64,000 bases of DNA from Edaphochlamys debaryana (GCA_016858145.1 JAEHOE010000008.1:682001-746000); one strand, 5' to 3'. Positions 33,104-46,800 are shown, counted from the first letter of the stretch. The notes: generated by a model from the letters alone, not told the origin. Numbers and translations are program-made.

Positions 33104-36100
33104 TTACGCCTTCTCCTTCTTCTTCTTCTTCTTGCCCTCCGCGGGTGCGGGCGCCTCCTCCTCCGCCTCTGCCGCCTTCTTCTTCTTGTCCTTCTTCTCC
33201 TTCTTGGCCGGGGCCTCGGCGGCCGGCGGCTCGTCCTCGTCCTCCTCCTCGGCACGCTTCCGCTTCTCCTTCTGCACAGCGGAACCGGGGCAACAACAGA
33301 GTCAAGGAAACGCCAGTCAGAGTCAGAGCCCTGCCCACGGCCACAACGCGAACGCCAACCAGACCCGTGCTCGCTAGCGACACCCCGAGCACGTGGCAGC
33401 ACCAACAAGCCCCCCCTGGTCGGTCAGCCCCGGCACGCCCGCGTGCTGTCCCACCTTGTCCTTCTTCTTCTTCTTGTCGCCGGCCTCCTCGCTGGCCAGC
33501 TGGCCCTTGACCGCCTCCATGGCCTCGCCCATGACGCTCGCGTTCTTGCGCGGCGCCGTGCCCTCCTCGTAGAAGCGCAGCCGCTCCTCCACCTGGAGCA
33601 CACAGCAGGGAGCAACGAAGGAGCGCGTCAGCACTTGGCTCAGATCAGCCCAGCTCGGGGCCCAGTGTAGCCTCGCTACGCATAGGTCAGAGGGACAGTC
33701 CTGCTAGGTGCAACCGCGTTGCTGCGGGCTCGTCCGCAGTGGCCTCCTCGAGCCGCACGAGGCGCACCAAGGCCCTGCAAGCCACGCACGAGGCTCCCCG
33801 GGATCCCTCCCATAACCGCGGGCGCACCTGCTCCTTCATCTTCTCTCCAAACACGCTGGTGGCCTGGTCCATGAAGCAGTCGATGCGCGAGGCGATCGAG
33901 CACTTGTTGGCCAGGTAGCGGGAGATGCGGCCCTTGTTGCGCTGCTTGGCGCGGCCGATGAAGGACGAGTGGAAGATGAGGCCGTACTTGGGCGTGTTGC
34001 CCTTGGTCTTGAGCGCCCTGGGGGTGGAGGGAGCGGGAGAGGGGGAGGGGCGGAGCGGAAGGTGAGATGGCGGCGCTGCGCGGGGGTGTGAAGAGAGCGC
34101 TAGGGGGCACACGCAGGTACGCTTGCTGGCCTGCAATAAACGTGTGGGCCCACGTTGCAGGGGTGCGTGGGAGCGAGCTGGAGGGTGCGTCGAGTGTGCG
34201 GCAGTGGCTCTCAGTCCCGAAAGATGATATTCAAGTTCATCAAAGCGGGGGTACCGACCAAGATGTCCCCTTCAGAACCTGTTGAGTCCATAAAGTGTCA
34301 TCACCGAGCCGTGTGTGCCGTGCAGCTTTTGCGCGCGTGCCAGGCCCCCGACCCCTTCCCCCCGCCAGTCCCCGCACCCGCACCCAGTAACCCTCCCAAC
34401 CGCCGCTCTAGCTCTTCCCATCCCCTGCGCCTTCATCCCCGTTCCCCGCCATCCCCAGCCTGCCCACCTGAACAGGGCCTTCTCCGCTCCCAGGATCTGC
34501 ACCGTGGAGGCGGGGTACTTGGCCAGGTTGGTGAGCGAGCCGGCGTGCGAGATGAGGCGCGCGCCCACGACCTCGCCGATCAGCGCCGACAGGTTGGGCG
34601 CCACGGCGTGCATCTTGTCGTTGAGGTACGCGTGCAGCTTCTGGCGGTACTCGGCCAGCTTGATCACGCGCAGCGCAAACACCTCGATGTTGAGCAGGTC
34701 GATGGGCGAGATGTCCTGGCCCATGGACGCACGCGCGGCGTCCAGAATCTGGAGGGAAGGAAAAAGAGGAGCGGGGGGGGGGGAGGGGGAGGAAGGGTTG
34801 GGTTGGAGACAGGGCGGGGCCAGGTTGGTACTCAGGGCAAGGTGCAAGGGGGCAGGCGGGAGTATAATTGCCGCGGCGGGCAGCCCGAAGTGCAAACACA
34901 CCCCAGCAGCAGCAGCCCAGAATTGCTGCCTCACCTCCTTGGACTTGGCCTCGTCCGCCAGGATCTCAGTCATGGCGGGCAGCTTCTCCTCCGACAGCGT
35001 CGACTTGTCCTTGATGATGAGCGCCAGGCGGGCGTACTGGTAGTTGTCGTTAACGATCTTCACCAGCTCCGGGAAGTGCCACGAGTACCACTCGCGCACG
35101 CGCATCACGAACGTGTTCACGTCCTTGTCTAGCGTGTCGAGCAGCGCGATGGCCTGGATGATCATGTTGTCCACCTTGTTGACATTGAACTTCACCTTGG
35201 CGCGCGAGTACGAGTGCGCCAGACCCAGCTGCGCGCGCTTCATGTCCGCCTCCGCCACGCTCACGAAGCGGGAGAGGTTGGCGCGGATGCCACGGATAAC
35301 CTCGCCCACGATGTCGTTCGAGACACAGGGCACCGAGGTGGTCTCCTGAATGATCGAGCCCAGCTTCGGCTCAAACACGCCCAGCTTGAACTTGGCCTTC
35401 TTGCCATCCTTGACCTGTTGGGAGGCATCCCGGGGCCGCAAAGCGGGTGAGCTGGAGCCCAAGGCGGTGGGCCGCTAGGACGAGGGACCCCGGCGGCACC
35501 GGGCGGCACCGGGCTCCACCGCAGTGCCTGACACCCCAAGCCCCAGCCCAGGTCGCCCAGCCACGCGCCACCAAAGGCCTGGCCCCAGAGCGAGGAGCCC
35601 CGGCTCGTTGCGGCCAACGAGTAGGGCCGCACTGGGCCCGGCCCCTGCCACCCTCCGCCACGCTGGCAGCCGTGACGGCGACCGGCACCCCCGCCGGCGC
35701 ACCTTGGGTAGGTTGAGCTCCAGGAAGTTCTTCAGCTCGTCCGTGAGGTTCGCCTCCGAGATAGCGTTAATCTGCTCCAGCGAGTCCGCCGCCGACGGGA
35801 ACGGCTTGAAGGCCGTGAGCTTGACAATGCGGCCGAACCGGGCCATGTCGCTGCGAGCCCATACATGCACATCCCCGTCAGGCGAGCGCGTTCAGTTGTC
35901 GACAGCGACAGTATTGCACGCGGAAACATGCGCACCTGACGGCCTGCTGCACCGTCTCGACGGACTGCCCAATCTGGTCGAACTCGGTCACCTCAAAGAG
36001 GCCATAGCCCACCGCCGACTCAAACAGCACGAATGTCGCCTTTGAGGCAAAAGGGGGGAAGGGCCGCCGTCAGCCGTCCTGCCGGCGGAGGCGCCTGCCA

Positions 36101-36125
36101 AACCCGGCGGCTGCCTACGCACCAT
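33104..36125 (-). CDS. NOP56: Nop56, core protein of box C/D snoRNPs
   Basis: Eight in-phase exons (minus): 36123-36125, 35936-36039, 35703-35850, 34935-35414, 34468-34748, 33828-34017, 33455-33592 and 33104-33271; 503 aa. Nop56 pairs with Nop58, fibrillarin and 15.5K/Snu13 in the nucleolus to guide 2'-O-methylation and pre-rRNA processing. The N-terminal NOP5 domain reads [14 protein letters not shown] to NFLELNLPK. The coiled-coil region holds the hallmark [12 protein letters not shown]. The Nop domain reads [55 protein letters not shown] and [28 protein letters not shown] and the [10 protein letters not shown] context favour Nop56 over Nop58. The C-terminus is the usual Lys/Glu tail (KKKKKKEKA). 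Exon 1 contributes only the ATG, immediately followed by a GTGCGT donor in an ACACCATG context. Confidence 0.93.
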
Positions 36126-36567
36126 GGTGTCGGCTGCGCGCCTCCACGCGCCCAAGCCGAGCCTCCAGGCACTGCTAAGCTAATTTGATGCGAGCTGCAA
36201 CGGCAGCCCCTGGCGTATATGTCCCGCGAGGTCTCGCGTGCAATTGAGAGAGGGTCGCCAAGGCGAACCTTGTAAGCAGCTATACCGAGTCGAGTGGAGG
36301 TGAGACACAGACACTTGTTCCGAGGAGCGGCGAGGGCGTTTGGGCTTGGCCGAAGCGCCGAACCCGGCAGCCCCCATGCAGCCGTGCCCCCATGTCGAGG
36401 TCGTGGCCGAGCCGCCTCCGAGACACGCGCGAGGCAGTAGAACTCGTTCGCTTTAACCCCAGATACCTCGGAGGCCACCGCACCTTACCTGGACTCTCGA
36501 TTGCTTGCGACCTGTTGCTGCAAAGCCTCTTTCTTGTCCGGGCCTAGCGCCCGCTGAGCGTGCCACC
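36126..36567. promoter_or_regulatory. Bidirectional promoter region between Nop56 and the coiled-coil gene
   Basis: The two genes diverge, with 442 bp between start codons. This interval must hold both 5' UTRs and promoters. No TATA-like element was identified with confidence. Confidence 0.4.
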
Positions 36568-39500
36568 ATGCCGCTCGGGTGCTTTGGCCCTGGGCCGGAG
36601 GTGATCGCTGAGAAGGAGAAGCTTGCTAAGGACCTGAACGCCGCGCAGAACCAGCTCGTCAGCCTGCGGCAAGAGGCTGCCGACTATAAGAAGCGTTATG
36701 AGGAGGCTGCGAAGGAGGCGCAGCAGGCGAAGGACCAGGCTGCCGCTGCCGCGGGGAATGCCGCGACAGCTGCAAGCGATGCCGCTGATGGCTTGCGCCG
36801 GGAGCTAGAGGGGGCCAACAAGGCCGCGGCGGAAGCAGCCAAGGAGGCCGCCGACAAGCTCACAGCGGCCGAAGCGGACGCAGCACAGGCGAAGGCGGAC
36901 CTTGCGAAGGCGCAGGCCGACGTCAAGGCGCGGTCCTCGTCGGTGGCGGAGGCGGAGGCAGCTAGGGCAGCGGACCAGGCGCGCCTGGCTGAGGATGACC
37001 AGAAGCTCAGCGCGCTATCCAAGGACCTGGACACGGCTCGCGCGGAGGCCTCTGCAGCCCGTGAGGAGGCAGAGACGCTGCGCAAGGAGCTCGACACGCT
37101 CCGCAGCGAGACCGCAGCCGCACTCGCCCAAGCCGAAGCCGCCCGCGAGGAGGCTTCCCGGGCCGCCGAGGAGCTCAGCACCGCAACGGCAGAGCACGCC
37201 AAGGCCATCGCGGAAGCGGAGAGCCGCGCTGCCGAGATGGCCGAGGCGGCTGCCGCCACCACGGTGCGCACCGCCGCGGAGCAGTCGGAGAAGGCTGCGG
37301 CCGCAAGCCGCCAGCAGATTGACGCCCTCAACGCCGAGCTGGCGGAGCTCAAGGCCCGGGCCGAGGCGGCCGAGGCCACTGTCGCCAAGGAGGGCAAGGA
37401 GCTGGCGGCGCTGCGGCAGCAGGTCCGCGACGCGCAGACGCAGCAGGCGGCGGCGCTGGCGGAGCTGGCGGCCGTCAAGGAGCTGCGGCGGGACGGCACG
37501 GACCGGCTCACCGAGGTGCAGGCGGAGCTGGATCACGCCAACATGGTCCGCGCCAGCCTGGAGGCGGAACGGACCATGCTGGAGGGGCAGGTGGAGGACC
37601 TCACTTCGGACCGCACCCGCCTCGAGGCGCAGGTGGCGGAGCTGGAGGCAGAGCTCGCGGCGGCCACAGCCGCCGCCGAGGCCGCAACGCAAGCCGCCAA
37701 CGTCGCTGCTGCCGCCGCCGCTGTCAGCGCCGAGCCGGCGGTTGCGGAGCGGCTGGCGGCGGCAGCGAGCGTCAGCTCCAACTCCGCCGAGCCGGAGCTC
37801 GAGCCGTCGGCCTCCATCACCTCGCGGTCCCGCTCCGTCGGCGGCGCCGCGGGGGCCGTGGAGCCGACGCCGGCGCAGCTGGCGGCGCTGGGTCCCAAGG
37901 TGCTCGCGGCGCAGCTGCTGGAGGCACAGAAGGAGGTGCGGGAGCTGAAGAAGGAGCTGGAGCGGACCATTGTGGCGGACGCGGAGGAGGGCGAGCGTGT
38001 GCTGGCGGAGAACGAGACGCTCAAGGGCTCCATCAAGGAGCTCACAGCGGAGCTGGAGGCGGCTACCGCCAAGCTCAATGACATGCAGATCGCCATGGTG
38101 CGCCATGGGGGCGGGCCCGGGCGGCGCGTAGGCAAGGAAGGGCAGGGCGGGACGCATTGGGCTGGTCAAGGGGGGTCCCCGAGTCAGGGCACGGGCGTAG
38201 GGTTGAGCAGGGCGGTCAATGCTTCTTCCCTCCCGCCTGCCCCACTTGCCGTGTGCCTGCCCCACTGCAGTCGCTCAAGGAGCAGCTGTCCGCGCAGCTG
38301 GGCAACACGCAGTTCGCTCTGGAGGAGGCGCGCACCAGCATCGAGTCGCTGCGGGAGGAGATGGCGGCGCTGCAGGAGGTGGGGCGCGTGCGGGGGAAGA
38401 GCGAGAGCGGAAGGCGGATAGGCTGAGGCCGCCAAGCGGGGCCTGGAGGGCTTGAGACGAAGGACAGAGATGCATGCAAGGAAGGGGTGTGTCCGTGTGG
38501 CCGGTGGAAGAGGGGGAGGCCGAAGGGGCGTCTCTCCTCAAAGTGGAGGGACTCCCGGCCGGCCTTCCTGGGACCTGGGCGTCTCCCCCACGCCCCGTCC
38601 TTACGGTAATCCTCCTCCTTCTCTGGTCCCCGCAGGAGCGGCGGGCGCTGCAGACCCGTGAGGATGAGGCCCGTGACCAGCTGGCGGCTGTGCATGTGCG
38701 TCGGCGGGAGTCAACCGTGGGCTGCCGAAGGCTGGCTGGGCACTCAGGGGTTAAGGGCTACGCCAGCGGCAGGCTATAAGCAATCGGTCGGCCAACGAGG
38801 TTGTCTGAGTGGTTGCTGCCCCGCGCCCTACCCGGTCCGCAGGCCCAGCTGGTGGAGGCCCAGCAGCGGTCGGTGGAGCTGGTCAACACGGTGGCGGACC
38901 AGCAGGTGGAGCTCACCAAGGTAGGGTGGGGGTGAAGGGTGGGGCCGGAGCGGAGGACGCATGCTGGTGTTGAAGCGCGCCTTGTGGCGGGGTTAAGAGA
39001 CTGGAATGAGAAGAAGGATAGCGGTTGGTTGGTTCTGACGTCCCCATCCTCGCCCACCCGCTCCCCACCATGCTTACCCCTCCCTCCTTTCCCTGGCCTC
39101 CTCCCGCCCCCGTCCCCCTCCCGCCCCCTCCCCAGCTGCGCACCGAGGCGATGTCCGCGGGCCTGCTCTCCGACTCCAACGCCGACATGACCTCCCGCCT
39201 GCTGTCCGACTACCAGAAGCTCAAGGCGGAGCACGCCAAGCTGCGGGGCGAGCTGCACAACAAGGACGAGGTGCGATGGGCGTTGTTGGCCTGGAAGGGG
39301 CGGAAGGGGCTCAGGAGGGCGGGCGCGAGGCGCAGGAGCGGCAGCCTGTGCAAGAGAACGGAGCAGAGGTAGTTCGCTTGCCAGCGGCAGTGTGGGGATG
39401 GACAGTGTTTAAGGGCCATGTTGCTCTGCCGCGCCCCCCTTACGGTACTCTCTGTCGGTATCTTCAGGTCATGGGCCTTCTCCAGGAGCAGCTGTCCAGT

Positions 39501-39904
39501 CTGACCGAGATCGACCTCGACGCCATGCTCAAGCAGATCGACCACGTGCAGGCGAGCAGGGGGTGCAGGGGGTGATGCAGCGTGTGGTCTGTGGTGCAGA
39601 GCCGGGCGTTTGCGTGCTGCCGGACCGCTTGCCGGACCGTCGCTGAAGGCGACAGGCATAGGGGCTGTGGCCTTACTGCTATATGCACAGGACTGTGCCC
39701 CTGATCGCCCGACCTGCTGATCATCTCCTGGTGGTCCCTGATGGCTTGCAGGCGCGCACGGGAGCTGGCAAGGGGAGCATCTCCAAATCAGCGGCGCCGG
39801 TGGAGGCCATGCGGGCGGCGGCAGGGCTGGGGCCCAAGCCCAGCCCGATCCGGCCGGCGAGCGGGACCCCCGCGGTCGCCAACGGGGCAGCGGCGCCTAG
39901 CTGA
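36568..39904 (+). CDS. Long coiled-coil protein, function unknown
   Basis: Seven in-phase exons: 36568-38097, 38271-38378, 38636-38695, 38843-38920, 39136-39270, 39468-39551 and 39752-39904; 715 aa. The last intron uses a GC donor (CAG|GCGAGC). The protein starts MPLGCFGPGPEVIAEKEKL and is then almost entirely Ala/Glu/Lys/Gln heptad coiled coil to about residue 420. A Ser/Ala-rich break follows (about 395-440), then more coiled coil, then a Pro/Ala-rich tail. No enzymatic domain was seen. Such proteins are usually structural (cytoskeleton, basal body, membrane tethers), but nothing here decides. It is divergent from Nop56, with about 440 bp between start codons. Confidence 0.8.
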
Positions 39905-40338
39905 TTTTGTTTCGGTGATATGGCAGCGCAGGCAACTAGGGATGGGCTTGCAGATGGGTGGCAGGGTCGGGTAGCGGCAGGGGTTAACGGTACAGGATGT
40001 AGGGCTTGAGCGGTGAGCAACCCGGGACGGCTTCGCAACTGTACATGCTTGCTGAGGGGGTGTGTGGATGCAACTGCACATGTCGAGAGAAACTTTTAGG
40101 CACGCTTGGTGCTAGGAATAGAGGATTAGGTGAAGCAGGAGTGCATAAATAGGCTGGATTGCAGTGCGGTGGTGCGGTCCTGAGGACAGCATGCGCAACG
40201 GGAAGCAATGAGAGTATGAGGCGCGAGAGAGAGCCTGCAGACAGGCCAGCGCGGCGCAAGGAGACGTATAGGACCCACGGCGGGCAGGTGGCGCTTCGGT
40301 TGTAGGCGAGGCGGAATGTACACGCCCTGCTGCGCAAC

Positions 40339-40343
40339 TGTAA
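40339..40343 (+). terminator. Candidate TGTAA poly(A) signal of the coiled-coil gene
   Basis: TGTAA in AACTGTAAAGC, about 435 nt beyond the stop at 39904; no earlier plus-strand copy was seen. Confidence 0.4.
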
Positions 40344-40575
40344 AGCGCGAAGGATCACGGGGCCAGGCCAGGCTAGCTGCACATTTCATTGACCCGTCCC
40401 AGCACCTGAGGCATCAGGCATCAGGCAACCCAGACAGCAACGCGCACGGCGCACGAGACAGGTTATGACACCTACAGATTACAGGTCACTTCAGCCACTC
40501 ATGCCAAGGGCCATCCCAGCGGCCAGCGCAACAAACACGTCATGAACCCCTGCCGGGAAATCATAACAACAGTGC

Positions 40576-40580
40576 TTACA
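40576..40580 (-). terminator. Candidate TGTAA poly(A) signal of SMC6 copy A
   Basis: TTACA on the plus strand, about 295 nt past the stop at 40874. A second copy is at 40479-40483. Confidence 0.35.
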
Positions 40581-40873
40581 AAGGGTCAAAGTCAACGTCC
40601 TTGATACAGGGTCACTGTCTCCGCCATCTGCGAGACCGCCGAAAGCAAACAGCATCGTCCAAGCATACAACCTGGCGCAGCGTATGGCCACCACTCCACC
40701 GCAACCCACCACAACCGGCACCCACCCCGAATGGCGCGAATGCCTCCACAACCAGGGCCCCGCAAGCCTGCAGCGGTCCACATCTGGCCGCTTGGGTGTG
40801 GCTCCCCACCCATCGCCTTCACCTCCGGGCTCCCACCCCTGCCAGCTTGCCCAGGTCCCAAGCTCGCAGCCCC

Positions 40874-43800
40874 TCAGCGCTGGCGGTGGCGGGGGTCGGG
40901 CATCTGGAAGACCACCTTGAAGCCCTCGCCCGGCTCGGGCTCCTTCTTGCGGCGGCACACAGCCACCAGCTTCTCGTGCGCCTCGTCCAGCGTCTTGACG
41001 TCCTGCCGGGGCGGTCGGAGCAGGGCAAAGGCAGCCTAGTGCAGTCAGGGGCTGCCCTTGCAAGCCAGGGAAACAGAAAAGCGACCGAGTGCGTGCCCAC
41101 ATTGGGCTGCCAGGATCACTCGCACAGCTCGAAACTCTCGCCCCACAGTTGCCCATCTAACACCAAGACACCCACCTGCGGGCTGAGCAGGATGAGCTGG
41201 CTGTTGGGTTGTAAGTACCACGCGAACTCCAGCAGGGCCATGGTCACCTTCATGCGGGCTGCGAGGGTGCGGGTATGGGAACGGCAAGGAGCCGAGCCGT
41301 CAATTGCGGCACGGCCCAGTCCAAGGTATCGACCCACCACAGGTCTCGCTATGAACTACTAATGCGTCTCACAGCTACCGGTATGCGGCTTATCAAGAGC
41401 CGTCTCAGGATAGCACCGGTAGCTTGCGCTATCAACAGCTTGGGCGCAGCTTTCTCTGCCCTGCTGCCTCTGGGCTGGGCTCCGAGTCGTGCTGCACGCA
41501 GTGCCGTACGTGCATGAGTCATCACGCACCCGCGTTGTCCATGAATACGTCGTACTCGTCCATGGCGCGGAAGGGCGCGTCGATGACCTCGCCCATGGCC
41601 AGCAGGAAGGAGGCGGTGGTGAAGGAGCGCTCGCCGCCTTCGGGGTTTCGGGAGAGGCGGGGACAGGCCAGCGCTCAGCTCCATTGCGCGCTGCCCCTGC
41701 TCCTCGCCCTACCGCCCTTTCTTCTGGCCTCTAAACCCCTGAGCCTCTCCCGCCCTGTCCCACCGCTGAGCTGCATGAGCGAGCTGGCCTTGTGCTGCTC
41801 GTTGTTCTTCCGCACGGACAGCTCCAGCCGCTCCTCGGCGTGGTCGATCTTCAGGAGCGCGGTCATGTTGCGGGCCGACATGCGGTGGTTGAACTTCTTG
41901 GCCGCCTGCCAGTCCGTCTGGGGTCCGAATGAGGGTCGAGAGGACGGGCGGGAGCACGGCACGCAGTAATGCGGAGGGCATGGGCCAGGAAAGGACAGCG
42001 GAGGGGCGCGCCCGGTGGCATGGCTGGGACGCCCGCGGGGAGGCGCGTGACCGCGGCGTTGTGGGGCGCGAGTCATGCTGCTCTCCCACTGTTGCCGCGT
42101 CCCGCCCTTGCGTGTTGCTCCCGCGCCCGTCCGCACCTTGTCCCTGATTTCGATGTACTTGCTGTCGCGAATCTCCTGCGCCTCCTGCGTGACCTTGACC
42201 TTCTTGCGCACCGACTCCACCGCCTCAAGCAGCCGCACGACATCGTGCCGAGCCCGCTGCGCCGCCACCTGCGGAGGAGTGCAGGACCGAAGGCGGGAGG
42301 GACGAAAGAGGGGTGACGGTGGCAGTGGTAAGGATAGATGCAACACAGCACCTACAAAGTATGGTGCTGGAAGAAGAAGTGCACGTCCCAGGCTCTCTGC
42401 AGGTCGACGCCGAGCGTACTCACCTGGATGGCGCCCATGTCCCCTCCCGCCGCCTCCTCGGCCTTGGCGATGGTGTGGGCGAGCGCGGTCACCTTGTGCT
42501 GAAGGGCCTGCAAGGCAAGCGCGAGATGCGACGCGACTCCTTGGACGCTCGCTCCGGGGTTGAGGAGTCTCGCCTCACCACTAGCCTCCTCCCGGCCCGG
42601 CGCAACCCCGTTACCCTTACCCCCCACCACCACACCACACCACACGCCCCATGCGCCACGCCCAACACCGCTTCCTGCTCCTATCAATCCAGCGAGCTCG
42701 CTTCTCTTCTACCTCTTCTACCTCAGGGCCCGCTTCTCCCAGCCCCCGAGCCACAGCCGCTTCCCACCTTGGCCGTCATCGCGTGCTCCAGCATGGCCTC
42801 CCGCTCCTCGGCGGTCTTGCGCCGGTGCCGCTCCAGCAGCTCTGCCGCCAGGACCTCCCGCACAGCCTCCAGCGCCTCAAAGCCCTCGGCCCGGCTGCAC
42901 GCCTGCACGGGTTCAGGGTTGTGCGTCTGGGCGCCATGCCGATGCGGGCACTGTCGTATGAATGAATGGTGCTACCGCCGCAGCCGGCCCAAGTACGCTG
43001 TGGTGCGTGACTTGGCTGCATCAACAGCAAGCCCGAGTTGACGTTTGCTTCGCAACGCACCTGCAGTGCCTGCGCCTCTGCGGCCTGCGCCTGCGCCTCT
43101 GCTCCCTGCAGCGCCTCCAGCCCCCTGCGCGTCTCCTCCTGCACCGCCGCCAGCCGCTGCTGAGCGGCCTTGAGCGCCCGGCCCGCCTCCGCCTTGTTCG
43201 GCGCCAGGTTGTTGACCTGCAAGCGGCACGGCGAGAGCCCGGGGAGCCCATCACACGGGTCCAGCCAACATGTAGCTGGAAAGATGGAGAGGGAAGGGGA
43301 TACCCAACCGAGGCAAGGGGTGCATGCACATGCTGTCAGTACCCACCTCCGCTATCAGCTCTTGCCGGCGCTGCCGGTACTGAGCGGACTCGGCATTCAG
43401 CCTGGCCAGCCTGGCATAAGCAGACGGGGGATGAGGATTGGCGGTGAAGCCGAGGGCAAGAGCAAAGCATCAACTCGTCTCCATGCACACCCTTGCAACC
43501 CCGCTCTCGCCCATGCTCACAGCCGAGCACCACCCCTGGCCCCTCGTCCCAGCCCAGCCCGCACTCACTCCGCCGCTGCCGCCTGCTCCTCCCCCACGGC
43601 GTTGTTGTAGGCCTCCTGCGAGGCCTGCAGGCTGGCGCTGGCGCGGGCGGCCGCGGCCTGGCTCTGCTGCAGAGCGTTCATGAGCTCGGCGCTGGCGGCC
43701 TCGTGCGCGACCGAGGGCGTGCGGTCGTTCAGCTGCTCCAGCTCGTAGGCGATGCGGCTCTGGGCGGTTGGGTGCAGCGGGGGGTGTGGGGCGCAAAAAG

Positions 43801-46800
43801 GGAGGCAGCAGGTTGAGCGAGGGCAGGCGTTGGAGTACAAGCGCAAGACGTATGCCCCGCACGCGCGGGCTTGACACTGCACTCAAGGGACACCGGCAGG
43901 TCTGGGCTGCTTGCAGAGGCGGGCGGGAATATCCACGTTGCACACCACTCAGCGGCGTAGCCCCGCCCACCCACCCCCTGGCGTGCGGCGCTGGTCTCCT
44001 CCCGGTTCAGCTCCTGCCGCCGCCGCCGCAGCGCCGCCACGGCCTCCGCAGCGCGCACCAGCGCCTCCCCCGCCTGCTGGTGCCGCGCCTCCGCGTCGCG
44101 GACCGCCCGCTGGGCCTCGTCCATCTCCGCCCGGTTGTCGGCGGCCAGGCAGATGACGCTGCGAAGGACGGGGCACAATTGAGAAGATGGCAGTGTGAGT
44201 CCGGCAAAGGCGCGACGGCAGTGCAGGGCCTGTTCTTCATATGCTTCGCAGCCCGCCGCGCTGGGCGCACCTCTTGTTGGACTTGTCGAGCTTGGTGAGG
44301 ATCGTCGAGCCGCGGCTCTCGTACATGGTGCCTGTGAGGAGTGCAGATGCGCGTGAGCACGAGTACAGCCTTCACTTAGAAGCCAGCCGCAAGACTGCAT
44401 TAGCAACCTGCGAGTGGCATCCGAGGAGTCTAACTGTTTACTGCCGTACGCACCGTCCGGGTCGTACGCCGAGAACACGTCCCGAAACGTCAGCCCCCCT
44501 TCAGCGACCCAGTGCGCCTGCTCCCGGTCGTCCACCACCACCGTCGTGCCCGCCGCCGCCCTGTCCAACAGCGTGTTGATCAGCGTCGCACGCGTCTGCG
44601 GAGGGGCGCATGTGACGTTGTGACGTTCAGTCCCAGCAACACTCTTTGCGAAGTATGGAAGCATGGGGTATCACGGTCTCTGTCCCTCACGTCCTTAGAT
44701 CCCTCACATACCGTCGGGTCCACGTCATCAACGACCGAGACCAGGTCGATCACGCGCCACCAGCGCTGCCCGTCGGACGTGACCACGGGCTGGGCACCGT
44801 AGTTGTGGACCTCGTCGGTGAAGGGCACCTGGGCGGCGGTGAGGCCCTCCGAAGAGCCAAAGCGCTGCTCGGCCAGGGCCTCGAACTTCTTCTGGTCATC
44901 GTGGACATTGATCACGAAGGCCTGCGGGAGCATCAGACGCGAAAGAGCAAGGACTGGGAACCACTGCAGAGGAGGGAGACTGCAGGAGCTCACAGGGGCC
45001 GGGCTCCAACGTGCGCCCCGCAGGACCCCACACGGCCACAGCCCCCATCCCACCACTCTCCAGCTCCCTCCAATCAACCCGCCGGCAACTCCGACCCCGG
45101 CCCACTCCACCACCCTCCGCTTACGCGCATGATGTTCTCAAGCACCGACTCCAGCGCGCGGGCGTACTTGGCGTCCACTCCCGGCGCCCGGCGGATGTAC
45201 ATCCCCACGGGCCCGAACGGCCGCTGCGTGAAGTACCCGTGCGGCACAGTCCGCAGCACCTCCCGCATCTGCATCGCCTTGACGCCCCAGCGCTGTCGCA
45301 ACAGCTCTTCGTTGTTACCGCCGCCGGCCTCCTGCAGCGCCGCCAGCAGCCGCCGCGCCACGCCGAGCTCGTTGGCGGCGGTGTCACGTGCGGCCGTGGC
45401 GTCGGCTTGGTCGGCCTCGGCAGCGTCGAGCTGGGCGATCAGGTTGAGGCGCTGGTTGGCGAGCTCGGTGGCTCGCTGCTGGTTGAGGCGCTGCTCCTCC
45501 TTCTTGGCGTCAACCTGGGCGCGGTGGGAGGGCAGACGGCACAGGGTTACTGTTTGTTGTGGGAATTTCGGGGATGGACAGCGGCGTGGGCGGGCATTGC
45601 GCTGCACGGGCACGGGCACCTTCCGGCCGCGCCACCCCGCCTGGCCCCGCGCTCCCTCCTGTGCTCCCCTCACGCCAGCGCCGTACACGCAGGCAAGGAT
45701 CGCACGGCGGGGATGGCCCGATCGGACCTACCCCACGGCCCGGGCACCCCAGTGGCTTTACCCCAAGCGGTTCCCCCAAAGCGAGGGCACCCACCTGCTC
45801 CTGGTGCGCCCGCATGGCCGCCACCATGTCTGCCCCGTTCCTGTGGGCCTCCAGCGCCTTCTCGTCCTCCTCCACCTGCTCCTCAGCCTGGCTGCGGCGG
45901 GACTGCGGGGCAGCATTGAAGGCAGGGGAGGGGGGCCGGGCAACGTGCGGGGCGTCAGTTGGTCAGACGCGTTTCTGCGACATGTCTAAGTGCAAGGGAT
46001 AGAATGCTTACCTGCAGCTGCGTGATCTGGCGGGCGGCGGTCCGTGCGCGGTCGCGCGCCCGAGTGCGGGCCCGCTGCAGCTCGTCCAGGCTCTGGGCGA
46101 GGTTGGGGATCTCGGTTCGGTCCATCTCGGCTTGCTGCGCGGGGAGGAAGGGCAGGGGCGACAGGGGCGAGCCGAGTAACTAGATGATGGGGAGCGCGGC
46201 AAGGGAGCTGGAGAGCTGCGGGGATGATGATTGGGAAAGGATATGAGGGGACACGTGGGGCCGAGGCTAGGCGCGAGGGTGGCTTACGACTCTCAGGAAG
46301 CCAACTCACCAGCTCCCGCTCCCTGCCCTCGAGCTCCTTGAACGCGGCATCCGCCTGCGCCACCACCGCCTGCGCCGCCGCCTCCAGCTCCGGCCGCACG
46401 GACAGCGCCCGCCGGAGCTTCACCAGCGCCGCATCCCAGTCCCGCACCACCGCGTACGCGGCCGCGCACTCAAAGTCCCCCAGATGCCGCTTCATGCTGC
46501 GGTGAAGGGAGGGGCGAGGGTTGCGTGCTTGACGTTGGGTCAGCAGAAGCTCCACAACTCCCCAACCTCCCCCCAATCTCCCCCGATCTCCCCTGATTGC
46601 ATGTCGGGTAAAGGGTGGGCAAGGGCAATTGCAACGGCAGGACAAAGCCCCACCCTGACGTGGCCTCCCGCCCCAGACCCACACTGTCTCCTGGCCCCCA
46701 TCGTGCTCGCTGTCCGCCGTCCTCCTTTCATGCTCTACCGAGTCGACCCGTGGATGGTAAGCCCAAGCCCAGACCCTCCTCTCAGGGCCCCCCTCCCATG

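Noticed and set aside
32578..33510. 310-codon plus-strand open frame
   Set aside because: Pro/Ser low-complexity, crosses the Nop56 3' exons on the opposite strand, and has no domain.
36902..38265. Long overlapping frames on both strands inside the coiled-coil gene
   Set aside because: Arg/Pro- or Leu/Arg-rich shadows caused by repetitive GCG/GAG codons. The frame from 36568 has consistent heptads and in-phase exons.
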